Below, in pieces: positions 23,661 to 36,156 of a stretch of DNA of 64,000 nucleotides. Source of the stretch: Rhynchospora pubera (Eukaryota > Streptophyta > Magnoliopsida > Poales > Cyperaceae). Both the position numbers and the translations under genes were made by a program. Numbering within the stretch: position 1 is the stretch's first letter; the number at the start of each line of letters is the position of its first letter. The notes beneath the pieces are model-generated. The model did not search any database. It was not told where the DNA came from and saw only the letters and a program-made list of their open reading frames with translations. The DNA lies in the NCBI GenBank assembly GCA_028095005.1, contig CM051460.1, positions 73,859,676-73,923,675 of the forward strand. The letters run 5' to 3'.

Positions 23661-24479
23661 TTTTGTACAGAGATCGATGGATTGTGTCGCATAGTTGGTA
23701 GAAGTAATTTGTGAGAGGATCAATGTAGTTTGTAGTTGAAGTTGTATAATTAGTGGGCCATTGGTTTATTTCTGATAAAGTGCTATCCTATCTACGAGGA
23801 TTTGTTGGATTTAAGTTCCTTTTCACATTCAATGTTTTTTTTAATTTTTAGCAAATTTTATTGTAACTGGCTTCTAAAAAGTCTTAGTCGCCATCTTTTT
23901 CCCCCCTAAAAACTTGAAGTGAATTTATTTGAACAGCAGCTATTCATGTTTGTTTGGACCTGTCGAACATTGTTCTATGAGGGGTATAGTTTCTGTAACA
24001 ATTTTGTTTTGGCTCATTCACCAATGAACACATGTTATAACATCTGTAAGGAGTAACTTTATTTGCATTACAAATCGGTTCTTATCAATGAAATGACACT
24101 TTATAATTTTCAGTATAAAAAAGTAGCAATTATACAATGTTTCATTTGATGAGTATTGATGTGTACAATTATCCGATTCTTTTGAAATGTCACATTGAAA
24201 ATGATAACTTACGTTCAACTTTGCAAGTTAACCCACGTTGGAACTTTACTGGGCTTGATATAAACATGATATAAAACGGTTAGACGAAAATAAATGAAAC
24301 GAAAGTGGTCAGGTTTGTTTAACAAACGAAATAGAAAAATAATTTCGTTAACTATTTCTATAGGGACGAAACGAAACGATCTATGGTTAAACGGAGTTGT
24401 ATTTGCAGCCCTAGTCATATGTCTCATAAGTTGTATCGGAATCTAGTATTCAATTATGACAATTATTTCAACAAGTACT
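23661..24479. other. Intergenic region
   Basis: No gene seen. 24290-24390 has CGAAACGAAACG and AACGAAATAG/ATTTCGTTAACTATTTC words in inverted arrangement, probably part of a decayed element ending near GCAGCCCTAG at about 24410. Confidence 0.35.
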
Positions 24480-26083
24480 TACTAACAAACCTACATTTGT
24501 AACAAGGGTTTGTATTTATTATTATTATCATTGGATAATTGTTGCTGCTTTCAAATTATAGTTATCGGTTTCTCCTTTCGGTAAGCATTTTGTTCTTCGT
24601 TTTATCATCTTCCGTGGCGAACGATCTTCTTATACAATACAAGTCAATGGGATTGAAGTCTTTGAAGCGCCGACCGCGGCAGCAACGAGGGACGAAAGTC
24701 ATCAAACCAAACCTATTACACATACGTCCTTATAGTTTTTACAATTTTGAATGCTTTTTAACACCAAGAAAGACTTCGAAATACTGAAGCAATAATTGAA
24801 ATCAACTTAGGTCCTTTAATATTAATAATAAAAGAATAACAATATTAAAAATTTGTTATTAGAGAATGATCAGGTGCACTAAATATAGCGGTACAAGATA
24901 CCTGGAATATGTATCGTCATAAATTCATAAGCTGAATATAAATTATTTTAATTAATTTTTATTGTAACGTTAACTTTTGAGGCATTTATCCTCATGGGTT
25001 AATTATTACAATTTATGTTGAGTTTTTAAATAAAACATAAACGGACTAACTGAGGGTCCAAACACCACTCTGATTTTTTTTTTTTCGAAGAAAGCCACTC
25101 TGAGTTAGCTAAGACAACGATCTTTTAGCATAAAAATATTAGCCCGAAATATATTATCTTGGGGTGGACATTATCAACAAAAACTATAATAATAAAAAAC
25201 AAAATTTTATTTGAACTTTTTCATTTGGCTAACAAATATATATTATAAAACTAAGAGAAGGATTTTAGTGTCCACCATTGGAATGCTCCAAAATGTCCTA
25301 AACTTATTTTACTTTTGTTATTAATTTTTCAGAATATATAACGCAAACATCAAACCCAAACTATTTATCTCTGATTAATTTAACAAGCGATGTGTTTCAT
25401 ATAAATTTTGTAAATTTTGAAATTTACGTGATCAACAAACCAAAACATGAATGTATTGTAATTAATTTTCATATTTAAATATATTCGTCCATTATTAGAT
25501 TTCTAAAATTTCCAAAATTTATATGAAAATATGTCGCTCGATAAATTGAACAAGATCAATGGCTTAGATTTGATGTTTAAATTTCATATTTTGAATTTGT
25601 AACAAAAGCAGCGAGTTTGGGGGCATTTAGAGGCTTCGAATGGTAGAAACTAGAACCTTCCTCTATCAATATTATCTTTTTTTTTTTCTTTGTCACCATT
25701 ATTATTACAATTATTGTGATTACAAATATAATATTAATCAAAAGCAAACAATATCAGAAGAAAATACACTTAATTTTTAGTAATCATTCCGAAAAAATAA
25801 TAAAATTAATTATTATACTCAATTTCGATTTCCTGACAGACCACAAAATAACATTTATTATTCGCGAATAAGCTTTATTCTTTTCACCGAACTCAATTAC
25901 CGTTTTACCACTCTTCTCAATTATCTACTCACCAATAGATATCTGACAACTATGATAATTAATAAAAACAATTTTCAAAATAAGAATGTTTAAATCTATC
26001 ATTATCGATCCATGATCCATCAAATGAAATAGTGCAGCTTGATTCATTGAAGCTCCCTAAATACTTGTCCTATATATGCCATG

Positions 26084-26637
26084 TAGGGCTATCAATGGGT
26101 ACGGTACGGTACGGTATAAGGTATTTTCATATCCGCACCTGTTAAAATTTTCTTTATCCGTACCCTATCCGTACCCGTTAAAAATTAACGGTACGGGTAC
26201 GGTAACGGTAAAAAATAGATATAATAACAATAAAATTTATACACTCTGTATAAATAAATTATATCAATAAGTATATTAATAAAGTGCAACAATGATGGCG
26301 AATATTTTAGGTTTTTGCTTTTTTTTTTCGTACGCTGAATGGAAAGAATTATAGATCTTAAATAAAATCTAGCAATATTTTTTACCAATCATGCAATATA
26401 AGATGCCATATGTATCATGTAATTGTATCTTTTTAATTGTGATAATTATCCGTTATGAAAATGGTACGAAATAGTTTTTACCCGTACTCGTACCCGTTAA
26501 ATTAACGAAAAAATTTCCTTACCCATACCCGTACCCGTACCCGTGAACTTAACGAAAATAAAATTTTACCCATATCCGTCTTATACAGTACGGCACGGAT
26601 TAGATAAACAGGTAAACGGATTTCATTGACAGCCCTA
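26084..26637. mobile_element. Non-autonomous hAT element (554 bp) with 8-bp target duplication
   Basis: Starts TAGGGCTATCAATG and ends CATTGACAGCCCTA: 14-bp inverted ends with one mismatch. ATGCCATG directly flanks both sides (26076-26083 and 26638-26645), the 8-bp duplication expected of hAT elements. The interior is made of repeated GGTACGG/CCGTACCCGTA words. No transposase. The matching spot in copy B (about 48540) lacks it. Confidence 0.92.
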
Positions 26638-26938
26638 ATGCCATGCGATGCAGTTCTACACAAGCAGATAAAAAGATTGCTTTATATGAAATGGACGGCT
26701 GAGATCTGCGCTGAACTCCACACATTTTTAGAGAGGCGAAGAGCTAGCTGAGTGGAACACATTGTTCATCAAGGATTGTTTTGTAACTCTACACAATATT
26801 TAAAAATTCCTAATCTTTTGTCTTAGTACAAGTGTACAACAAATCAAACAAAACACAGAGACTACTAAAGTTTTGAAGGAAATTTCCTCTCTGGTTTTGT
26901 TCCCAGGAGGAAATTTACCTCCTCTCTAGCTCTACAGC

Positions 26939-26947
26939 TATATATAT
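26939..26947 (+). promoter_or_regulatory. TATA box of the copy-A CBP60-like gene
   Basis: TATATATAT about 45 bp before the ATG at 26990; copy B has the same layout at 48852-48860. The 5' leader is very short. Confidence 0.55.
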
Positions 26948-26989
26948 GACCTTACTCTGTATTCGCAGACTACACATTGAGCTCCTCTA

Positions 26990-29900
26990 ATGGCTCCAAA
27001 AAGAAAATTGGGTCCCTCCAGTGAAGGAGCCGGGCCATCTCGACCCGCAAAGAGCCGAGGTTTAACATCCAGGTGAGGAGTCCTACTGAGTATAGGAAGG
27101 GGCAATTTGTCTTGGTAGTTCTTCATTTTCTTCCCTTCTTAAGTTTGCATTATTTTACTTTTTGAGTAACTTCTGCATTGTAGCTTCCAAGAGAACACGA
27201 CGGATCCCTTTCTACTAGAGATGCATCATATGGTTAGTGTTTCCTTTTTTCTTTCTCTCATTATAATTTTATTTTCATCGCTTGGATGTGATGGTCGTGT
27301 GTTGGTTAAAATTTATTACGCTATAGCATTTTATTGTTCAAACCAAAACACTAAAGTATGTGCCCTTTTTCATTACCCTGTTGCAAATTCTGTAGTGAAT
27401 TACTTTTCTTATAGGGACTGAAAATTGTCTATTGGAAATTATGAATGATTGTGAATCTTGTTATTAATTTGGGCTTAAATTGGATTGAAAAAACTGGTCC
27501 ACCACAAACAAACGTCCCTTTAAACATTTTGTCTCACATGATCCGCCTCATTTTAGCCTTCCGACAATTTTTTATTGATTTTACAAGAAATTTTATTCCT
27601 TTGATATGCCTTTCATATTTGTATAATTTCACACCCGACAGTTTATTAATTTATAATAACCAGTTGGTGTTATGTTACAGGATTTCTAAGACATTTTGTG
27701 TGTAATTTCAGATTCGAGACCCTTTTAGATTTCTGCCCCTATCTTGAATTACAATACATACTACTTTCTATAATTTCGTTTTTTGGATGAAAAGCACTCT
27801 TACCATTGATCTTTGCTTCATTATCTGCAACTGTATCAATTAAAGTAATGTTTTGTGAATGCAAATTCTGGAACAAAAAAATATTCAAATTCTTTCACAT
27901 CTTTTACTTCTATATAGATAAGGACACTGAATTGCAAGATAGAAGAACTTCAGGCTGAGGTTAGTGGACTATGATGTTTGCTTCATTATTTGAATCTGTA
28001 TATCAATTCAACGCTTTTGAGCATATATTATGGAGAAACTTTATTTGTGGGGAAACATTTATATAATTTTGCACACTCAAGATGTACTTTCACATCTTTT
28101 GCTTTTTGGTCTATAGATAAGGGCACAGAATTGCAAGATAGAAGAACTTCGTGCTAAGGTTAGTGGACATTGATGTTTTCTTCATTATTGGCATCACTAT
28201 AATTCAATGTTTTGTGAGATTATATTATGGACAAACTCTATTTGTGGGGAACTTCTATTCAAGTTTGCATACTCAATTCTTTCAAGTTAGCAACTGTGTT
28301 TGGAATACCAAAATTAGGGACATTTGCAAAATTCTAGTCTTGCAAATTTAACTAATGGACACGTTACTGTTTGCAGGTGGTTGGAATCAATGAACAAAGC
28401 CCTTCAATACTTGAAAACCCCATTGATGAAAACCTAACTACAAGGTAGCAATCATCAGTGATTTCTTTTTCTTTTTTTTTTCAATTTTGAAATTTGATTC
28501 TCAAATCCTTTCTGATATTTACCTGAATAAGTTTCACAGTATCACATCAGTCTCTTCTAGGTACAAAATAAGAAATTGTTAAAGTAACATCTTCTTGACG
28601 AATTCAAATCCGGTGTACCGCTACACCGCGTAGTGCGGCAGTCCAGACCCTTCAAAATCAATCTAGCAATCTGAATTTGTTATAGATAAATTGAGAAATG
28701 AGAGAGAATCATTGGATTGATTTTGAAGGGTCTGGATTGCTGCGCTACACGATGTAGCTATGCCGGATTTGAATTCCTTTTTGACACTTTTGAATGATGT
28801 TTACTGTACTATCAGACTTTACCAGAATAGGTTGTGCAATATTAGAACAGTGAGAGTCTTGTCAAGCTCTGCATATGTTGTATTTTGACGGACATGAATT
28901 ATGTGGTAAACCAAAGCGCCCCAGCATCATATTAGAAAATATTTTGAAAGACAAATACCAAAGTGTGCCAATCATGTATGTGCTGTATAACTAACTTCGA
29001 TCTGATCCTATATGCACTGAGAGTGGAAGTATTAAAAAAAGTTCTCCTATGTCCTTACAACTATATATTTCATCTATTATTTTCATAATATAATTTTAAG
29101 TTCATCCTTAGAGAACCAGCCAATCAAGGGCAGTGCGAGTTAAAGATCATGAATAACATAAAGAAAAGGGTCTATACCGGCTCTGACATACAAGGACAAG
29201 ATGGAGAGATACTCAAGGTAGCTATATGCTACAATGGTCAGAAAATTACATCTGGACCCCTTGCTTCTGCCAGGTTTGAAGTTGTGGTACTTGAAAGCAA
29301 TAGTATCAAATTTCATGAAAGTTTAGTAAAGGGCCGGCCAGAAGTGGGTTCTGTTTTGGCTAATGAATATGTATCACAGTTTTCTAACGGAGAGGCAGTC
29401 TTACAAGGTTTGAAATTTAAAGATAACTCAAATTGGGCTCCAGGGAAGAAATGGTGCCTTGGAATTAGGATATTGGAGGAGTTTAATGTAAAAATCAAAG
29501 AAGCAATCAGCGGTCCTTTCAGAGTTTTGGATCGACATGGAAAAGGTATTTCTGTGTTCTATTCTTCCATTAGATCTTTTGATTTTTATATATATAATTT
29601 TCATTTCTCATCATGTATTCAATATTTTTTATGTCAGATGCATGTAAGAATGCATTAAACTTGAGTAAATATTCAAGTGCATACACAACAGCCAACAAGT
29701 AGCTGTAAATTAGGTATTCAAAATAAAATTTTCATAAATGGTGCATAATTAATTTACCATTGTTATTTTGTTTAGCATCTGAAAAGCCAGATATCCCATT
29801 GTTGGACCATGGAGTAGGGTGCCTAGAAAAAGTAGGTAAAGAGCGCACCTCAGTCCTCAAGAAGAATGGTATCCGCACTGTTAAGGATTTTTTGCAGCTG

Positions 29901-32077
29901 TATCATGTAAACCCAACTAAGCTTCTTGAGGTTAGAAAAAGAAATGTACTTTAAATGAATGGATAACTCAGAGTTTGGTTTATTTTTACTCCTATATTCT
30001 AACAAATGTTTTTAAGTTTAGTTCTAGAGTCCCTTGAACTTGCTCCTCACCAAAAGTTCACATTTTCTATTTGGTTTTCATCTTTTATTTTTTTTCCGTA
30101 GATGTTGATCTTTTATCATTACCAAAACTATAATTAACACAATCCTAGATTACAAACCCCGAAATAGCACTTATCCACAACATATATTAACCTTGCTATT
30201 TGTAATAAAAACATGATTAAATAAGAAACACTGAGTTTTGTGTTTGCTTCATTAATTGCTATAACTTAGGGTTAGTGTTGGTATTAAGAATCAGATATGA
30301 CAACATTTTGTGGCATATATACTGTTGAAAAATAAGAGAATTCTAATTAACAAGCAAGCTATGACATTGTATTTGTAGATTCTCGAGATGTCAAAGTCTG
30401 ATAAACAATGGGAAACTATGACTACACACGCCAAAAAGTGTGATGCAGGATCCAACCTTTACTCGTATAATAGGGAAAACACTTTGCTATATTTCAACTC
30501 TGTATATGAGCTTATGGGTGCTGAATTTGGGAATGGATACATACCTTTTGATGAACTACCAGATTCAGAGAAGGTAAGAATAGATTATCTCAATGCCCAG
30601 TTCGGGTACTTGATCTGATCATTTGGGTAAAGGTTTCTGTACTGCAGCAGTAGAGACATGTAATGGGCGGTCTCTCTGTACTAACTTTGTTGTTTATGCC
30701 TATGTTGTACCTAACCAATCTTCTCACCATATTCTTTTCGGAAGCTGTTCTGTGTTGATTTTTCCCTTTTTTTTTGCACTAATCATTCTCAGTGATCTGC
30801 ATTTCAGGATTTAGTCAATGAATGGAAGAAGGGTTTATATGAGAACATCAAAGAAAAATCCTTTCCAGCTGATTCTATAATTTTGAATGTTCAATCTGTA
30901 CCTATGGAATGCAATGTTACAGGAAATCCAACTGATGACGATGCATCACAACATGGTAAAAAGCTTATTAGAAATTTTGTCAATGTATCCATACAAAAAT
31001 CTAAATACCCTGCTATTCACCTGTAAAATGACATAGTAGCCCATTTCTGATCACCAAACAAGTCAACTCAACACTACTGCTCTATTCCAGGTAAGGAGAC
31101 TGGATTTAGCATTAGATCAAACTAACTAGGTACATATTTAGCAAGGTATTATTGTGTTGTTTTGGTCGGGTAAATATACATATATATGTGAATTATCTGT
31201 TAAATGCAGTTTGACAAATTCTTATCGATCTTTTTATTCTTTTTTCCTTCATTCTCTATAAAATTGATGCTTTATTATCCCAGGTCCAGAGCTTCCAGAT
31301 ACTTTTGAAAACCAGCCTGAAAGTGTGTCTTTTGTCCCTGTAAGCAAGCCAGGAGATCACTTCAGGCCAGTTTCTTCTGTGCCGGACACAGACAACAAGA
31401 TATTGCTGGACTCACAGGGTAAATGTGCACTTCTTTTATTAATTTTATTAATATTATTTTGCTGGGGACTTTTGCTGCTTGGGTGTCAAGATGTAGCTAA
31501 ATTGCTTGGAAATTTGGTTTTATCATGCTTCCTTCAATCCCGAGGTGTGTTACTGCTAAATGCTGGTTTTTGAATTTGAATCCTTTTTTTTTTAGGAAAT
31601 AGAAAAGGAGTAGAAAGATATTATCAAAATTCACACACAATGTTGTCATGTTTGCTAATTTTGTTTGGAAAAGGCTCTCATACATATATCAATTTATTTG
31701 TTACTTAAAATCATTATCTTGACATAAAAATATGGCACACTATTAAGTCCAAAGCACACTTACAAGAAATACTGGTCACAACAAAAGAAAATTGCAGTAA
31801 ACATGCATCTAATGCCAAATTACATTTAAATTTTTGCAGAAATTCATTACTACCTTCTGTTTTCTCAGGTGAGCAACCAGCATTAGTAGATACCATGTCT
31901 GTGCGGCGCAATCACAGGGCAAGAGGGGCATGGCTAGTTGTGAGCTTTGTATGGCTACGTCAAAGAAGAAATCCTTCTGTTACCAAATTAAAGTTGGCAA
32001 GGATCATTTTGGTCAAACGCTTTATTACCAATTTAAAGATATCACATAATATTGCCCAATTAATGACATATCTATGA
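26990..32077 (+). CDS. CBP60-like calmodulin-binding-protein family member, copy A
   Basis: Eleven exons: 26990..27072, 27184..27232, 27918..27959, 28117..28158, 28377..28444, 29112..29545, 29776..29930, 30379..30573, 30808..30955, 31284..31418 and 31869..32077. All phases agree: 1560 nt, 519 aa. The N-terminus is basic (APKRKLGPSSEGAG). Exons 3 and 4 each add 14 residues (IRTLNCKIEELQAE, IRAQNCKIEELRAK), a short coiled coil. The CBP60 core spans about residues 96-360: VYTGSDIQGQDGE, the NGEAVLQGLKFKDNSNWAPG block, PDIPLLDHGV, GIRTVKDFLQLY, and AKKCDAGSNLYSY. CBP60 proteins are plant-specific transcription regulators, some controlling salicylate immunity. Compared with copy B it lacks several 3' exons, and its last exon diverges before the KWAKARSILK-type helix, so calmodulin binding may be lost. 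Confidence 0.88.
28600..28776. mobile_element. Foldback MITE in intron 5 of copy-A CBP60
   Basis: GAATTCAAATCCGG at 28600 and CCGGATTTGAATTC at 28763 are perfect inverted ends. Inner arms ACCCTTCAAAATCAATC and GATTGATTTTGAAGGGT also pair. The arms contain CGCTACAC words like those of the foldback at 11.3 kb. The equivalent intron of copy B (50735-51736) lacks it. Confidence 0.8.
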
Positions 32078-32906
32078 AGAGACCCAGTTGCCAACTGATC
32101 CATGCTTCAACTCAGTGAGAGCATTGTATTGTTTGCGTGCTGAAACTAAGATACAAAAAAGTTGCAACTTTTAATGAATTTCATTTATGAGGATGAGTAT
32201 GTTATAATATAGCAATCCTGCAGTTGTTTGCCTTTGGTAAACTATTATTAAATTCTTTTATATTAGAGCATGCCACTGATATATTTCTTCTGGCTGTATA
32301 TTGTGTTTTCATGTGATGTGTACACAATAATACAAACGAGCTGTCTTCTAATTAATTGGTTTGTTCAAGTTTGTAAAACGCGTTCTTAATTATTTACTTA
32401 TAGTGAATAGAATCCCCCAGTGGTCTGTTTAAGATGTGCCACATATCTTATGAATTCAGTTGTATGCATGTATGAGTGAAACTTAATCACTGAGTTGGCC
32501 AGAACTTTTCAGTGGGAGACCAAGGTTCAGATACTAGATTTTTTTTTTAATCATTGTTTTTAGACAAAAGAACGGGGAGTTCATCTCATTCAGAAGAGTA
32601 CCAGCATTACGGGATCCGACTCTTTCCTTCTTGGCGAGCTCAATAAAATAATCCAGACTAATTTCAAAGGCCTAAACATGAATACATGTTTAATGGAGGA
32701 AACTATCTGATTTGGATTGATAGATATTTTGACACAGAAAGAAATAAACAATTGTTCCTGTTAAGGTTGAATGCATTTGCCAATCTTGTTAGTTGCAACA
32801 ATGACATATTAATCTACTTCTAAAAAACAATGGCATGTTTGATGTTTTATATACATTAATTTGTGAAAAGAATATCTAACGGTCATAATTGTTCATCATG
32901 TTTCAT

Positions 32907-33056
32907 GGGGCCGTTTGGATCGCTTAGGAATAGGAGGAATTTCCAATTCCTAGACATAAAATATTGAGAAGTGTGTAATTTTGTGAAGAGTTTAAATTGT
33001 TTATAATAAATTTATGCCTAAGAATAAGAAATTCCCCAAATTCCCACTTTATCCAA
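32907..33056. mobile_element. MITE, CGTTTGGAT family, copy 2
   Basis: Starts GGGGCCGTTTGGATCGC and shares the interior block AAGTGTGTAATTTTGTGAAG with copy 1. The right end is truncated near TTTATCCAAT. Confidence 0.7.
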
Positions 33057-33328
33057 TAAATTTATTTTTATTGTATCAAATGTTGAACTTCCAAATATGT
33101 TCATCCTTTGTACTTGACTACTTGGAGTCAGAGATGTAAAACTAGTGATTTGAGCTACTGATCGGCTGATCCTCTAGTATCTCAAATAATTACTAAGAAA
33201 TTCAAAACATTATAAACAAAGAAAAAAGTTGAACGCTCTTATAAAGTATTGTTGAACTGAAAGCTCAAAACTTCCCAAGTCAGGCATTTCATCAAACGGG
33301 TAGGCTGCAGTCTAAATTCCCTCATCCT

Positions 33329-33473
33329 GAGAACCAGCTCTTGGTCTAGTGGCAAAGAGCAATGCATCTCAAATGAGAGGTCGCAGGTTCGAAACCCGGT
33401 TGGGGGATCTTTTATAGACATTTAATTTAAAAATAAGTTGGGAGGCTTGACCCCCAATTTATCTTCAAAGAAA
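33329..33473 (+). mobile_element. tRNA-derived SINE with 15-bp target duplication
   Basis: An RNA polymerase III A box (TGGTCTAGTGG at 33342-33352) and B box (GGTTCGAAACC at about 33387) stand at the spacing found in tRNA genes, followed by a non-tRNA tail of about 75 bp. AAATTCCCTCATCCT (33314-33328) and AAATTCCCTCACCCT (33474-33488) flank it with one mismatch. It would not fold as a full tRNA. Absent from the matching place in copy B. Confidence 0.75.
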
Positions 33474-34850
33474 AAATTCCCTCACCCTAGGGTTCTATAT
33501 AATGAAAGGAACAACTATAAGAATGTTCAACAGAAACACTAGTTAGAATCCACAATCAAGAGCACTGAGCCATCTCACCAACCTCAATTCCCTCGGCTAC
33601 TACTGCTGAATGCAGGGTTTTGGAACTGGAGCATTTTTTTCAGGACAGAGAAAAAAAATGAGATTAAATAAAGTTTCACCACAATGCTTGTTATGTATGG
33701 AATTACACCTATGACCGTTTGCCTTGTTCATTGTAATTGTCATGGGATTACACTCAAGTTTGAACCGTATTGTGTCAATGTGATGTATATACAAATGAAG
33801 CGTCATCTAATTGGTTGGTTTGATAGCTCAAGTTTGAATTCTAGTTCCCACTGGCACCAGCTGCATGAGGTACAATAAAAAAGAACTCATACTAAAAATT
33901 GTTGCAGTTAAGAGATGGAAGCCAGAACATAAGAAAAGATGAAATGAATTGGCAATCATGTTCGTTCACTTAGTTGCAGCAATGAAATTATGAAAATATT
34001 TAATATATACAAAGAAAAGGACGCATTTAACATTGATTTGTGATATGTATATCTAAAGCATATAATAGCTACACTACTGCCATCATATTGCATATGTTTT
34101 ATTTATTTCCTTATCACTAAAAGATTCAAATGTTGGTGTTTTGATAAATTTTGCATAGTGTATCAGATAAAACATCCAAATAAATGGGCTGCCTCGTGTA
34201 GTCGTGTACTTGGAGATGTAAACTATTAATTTGAGCAGCTTACCTCTTACGATTGCAAGGAATTACAAAGAAATTCAAATCGGTATAGGGCTGAAAGCTC
34301 TTACAACATTATTGCCGAACTGAAAACTCAAAACTTCCCAAGTCAGGCATTTCATCGAACAGGTAAGCTGCAGTTTAGGCTTAGGGTTCTAGTAAAATGA
34401 AAGGGCATATACAGAAACACTAGTTTGAATCCACACTCATGAGCATTGAGCCATCTCGCCATCCTCCAGTTGTCGGCTCCCCGGGAAAGCATATGAAATG
34501 GAAGAGTGTGCAAGCTATGCTCACTCCTAGAAGGTGATCGAAGCTGATTGTCTGTATTTCAGCTAATTTAACATTTGGCCTTGGGTTCAATTTGGTGTAA
34601 TCATCTTCTAATGCCAATGTTTTGCATAATGGACTGCCGGATCAAACAAGTGATGTACCTTTCCTCTCGGCCATTGATTATTTAACTTCAGAGCTGAAAC
34701 CATTTTTGTACAGTGAGTCAATTCCTCTAGCAAAGCACCCTGACAGTCTCAATGTTGATTATTTATTACACTACCATTTGGGCATTTGGCACCTTGGTCC
34801 TAAGTCATTTGCATTGTACATTTGTACTGTACATAAAAATAAAACAAGTC

Positions 34851-35134
34851 TAGGCCTGCCGACGGTATACCGTTTACCATGCACGTTCCGTCCAAACGAA
34901 ACGAGTGACGAATCACTTTTCAGCATACGTTTCCGAAACGGAACGGTAAACGAAATGGATTTCAGCATACCGTTGTGTGAAATACCGTGTAAAATGAGTC
35001 GTTCCGCTACGCTCCGTCCATTCCGTTGCAAACGGAACGGATAACGAATCGTTCCAGTGCATACCGTTGTTGAAACGGAACGGCAAACGAAATCGCCCAT
35101 TCCGTTGCCGTTTACAACGTTAAACAGGCCTGTT
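34851..35134. mobile_element. hAT-like MITE at the edge of copy A
   Basis: ACAAGTC flanks both sides (34844-34850 and 35135-35141). The ends are TAGGCCTGCC and CAGGCCTGTT. The interior is full of inverted AAACGGAACGG/CCGTTCCGTTT words. The ends pair imperfectly, so the class is a guess. A long open frame inside (34622-35044) is an artefact of the repeats. Confidence 0.55.
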
Positions 35135-35497
35135 ACAAGTCCTAACAATTAGACTGTACACAACTTGACGGTTTGATGAAGAGTTTTGCTTATTTTAATA
35201 AAAATTAATAAAGAAACTGAACTGACGTTCCAATTTTACCCCTTTTGACTTTCTAAAGTGGAACAACACTTTGTTACAAAATAATGAATAACTATATTAG
35301 ACTGAGTTATAAAATCAGACGGACCTACAAATAAATTGTCGTAAATTATTATTCGTCGAAACGGTTGTATTCTTGAATGGATCGAATCGGATAGTGCAGC
35401 AATGTTATCGCATGCAAGGAGTTTCTTTCGGGTTCGGAGTCCGGACATGTCGGACTCGGTGAGGGCGGATCCAAGTGAGGCAAGCCCAGGCACGTGC
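35135..35497. other. Short spacer before the LTR element
   Basis: No gene. The last 100 bp (GGGTTCGGAGTCCGGACATG, GAAGTGAGGCAAGCCCAGG-like text) are GC-richer. CGTGC at 35493-35497 is the target duplication of the following element. Confidence 0.4.
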
Positions 35498-36019
35498 TGA
35501 CGAAGGTACCTCACTACTTTCACCCGAACATATCTCACTATCCTCACCCGAAGGTACTTCACCCGAGGATGTCTCACTACCCTCGTCCGAAGGTGTTTCA
35601 CCCGAACATATCTCACTACCCTCGCCCGAAGGTGCTTCACCCGAACATATCTCACTACCTTCCTCCGAAGATACTTCACCCGAATGTGTTTCACTCGAGT
35701 TTGACTCAGATTCCGACGTAGATTTACTTTAGGACATTATTATATTTGTAATTTTCATATTTTCTTTATATTTCTGCAAATTTCAATTTTAGATTACTAT
35801 TTCTGAAATGTATTAGATTGGGTCCCAAGGCACCGCCTCCCTATATAAAGGGGTGCTTGTCATTGTAAACAGTTTAGTTGATTAATTAATGAAATTTTTC
35901 TTTGGGCTCTTTGAGTTCTCTTTGCTATTTAGCATTTCTTTGTGATTTCTAATTCCACTAAACCATTTATCGCCGGCCTCTTCTGACGGACCGGTGGTTT
36001 GGGACGAGCGTCGTCGTCA
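35498..36019 (+). repeat. 5' LTR
   Basis: TGACGAAGG start, CGTCGTCA end. TATATAA at 35842-35848 is the likely U3 promoter. Bases 35503-35690 hold a 39-bp tandem repeat that stays open in one frame (units like SLPSPEGTSPEDV and SLPSSEGVSPEHI) and ends in an acidic tail with stop. Confidence 0.93.
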
Positions 36020-36020
36020 A

Positions 36021-36036
36021 GTGGTATCAGAGACAG
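36021..36036 (+). other. Primer-binding site (initiator tRNA-Met type)
   Basis: TGGTATCAGAG starts two bases after the 5' LTR and is complementary to the 3' end of initiator tRNA-Met, the usual primer of plant Ty3/gypsy elements. The next bases (ACAGG) deviate from the consensus. Confidence 0.85.
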
Positions 36037-36156
36037 GCTCCGACAATCCACCTTCGCGCTTGCGTGAAGCTGTATCCCCAACATCCGCCGCCGTCGCCGA
36101 TAGCTGCGATCTAATCACTCCAACCACCCTCACTTTCCATCTTTTCGCCGGAATCC

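Larger units (their letters stand above)
24480..34850 (+). repeat. Segmental duplication, copy A (contains the 11-exon CBP60-like gene)
   Basis: The left flank (GTTATCGGTTTCTCCTTTCG at about 24562, GCGCCGACCGCGGCAGCAAC at about 24667), the CBP60-like gene and a 3' flank (CCCAAGTCAGGCATTTC at 33275 and again at 34341) all recur in the same order at 47.2-59.3 kb. Copy A is about 10.4 kb and ends where the element at 34851 begins. Within copy A the 3' flank is itself duplicated (about 32.75-33.6 and 33.9-34.5 kb). Confidence 0.85.
32078..34850. other. 3' flank of copy A, internally duplicated
   Basis: No complete gene. It holds a MITE (32907), a SINE (33329) and two decayed copies of the block that in copy B carries a minus-strand exon-like frame (58982..58845); their matches lie at about 33540-33610 and 34425-34505 and are frame-broken. 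The 3' UTR of the CBP60 gene lies at the start. Confidence 0.5.

Noticed and set aside
33335..33410. tRNA gene suggested by A and B boxes
   Set aside because: No matching acceptor stem; a non-tRNA tail and target duplications show that it is a SINE head.
34622..35148. Open frames of 125-140 codons on both strands
   Set aside because: They run through the inverted-repeat MITE at 34851-35134 and resemble no protein.
35475..35732. SPE-repeat ORF as a separate gene
   Set aside because: It is the 5' LTR copy of the polyprotein's C-terminal repeat, not an independent gene.
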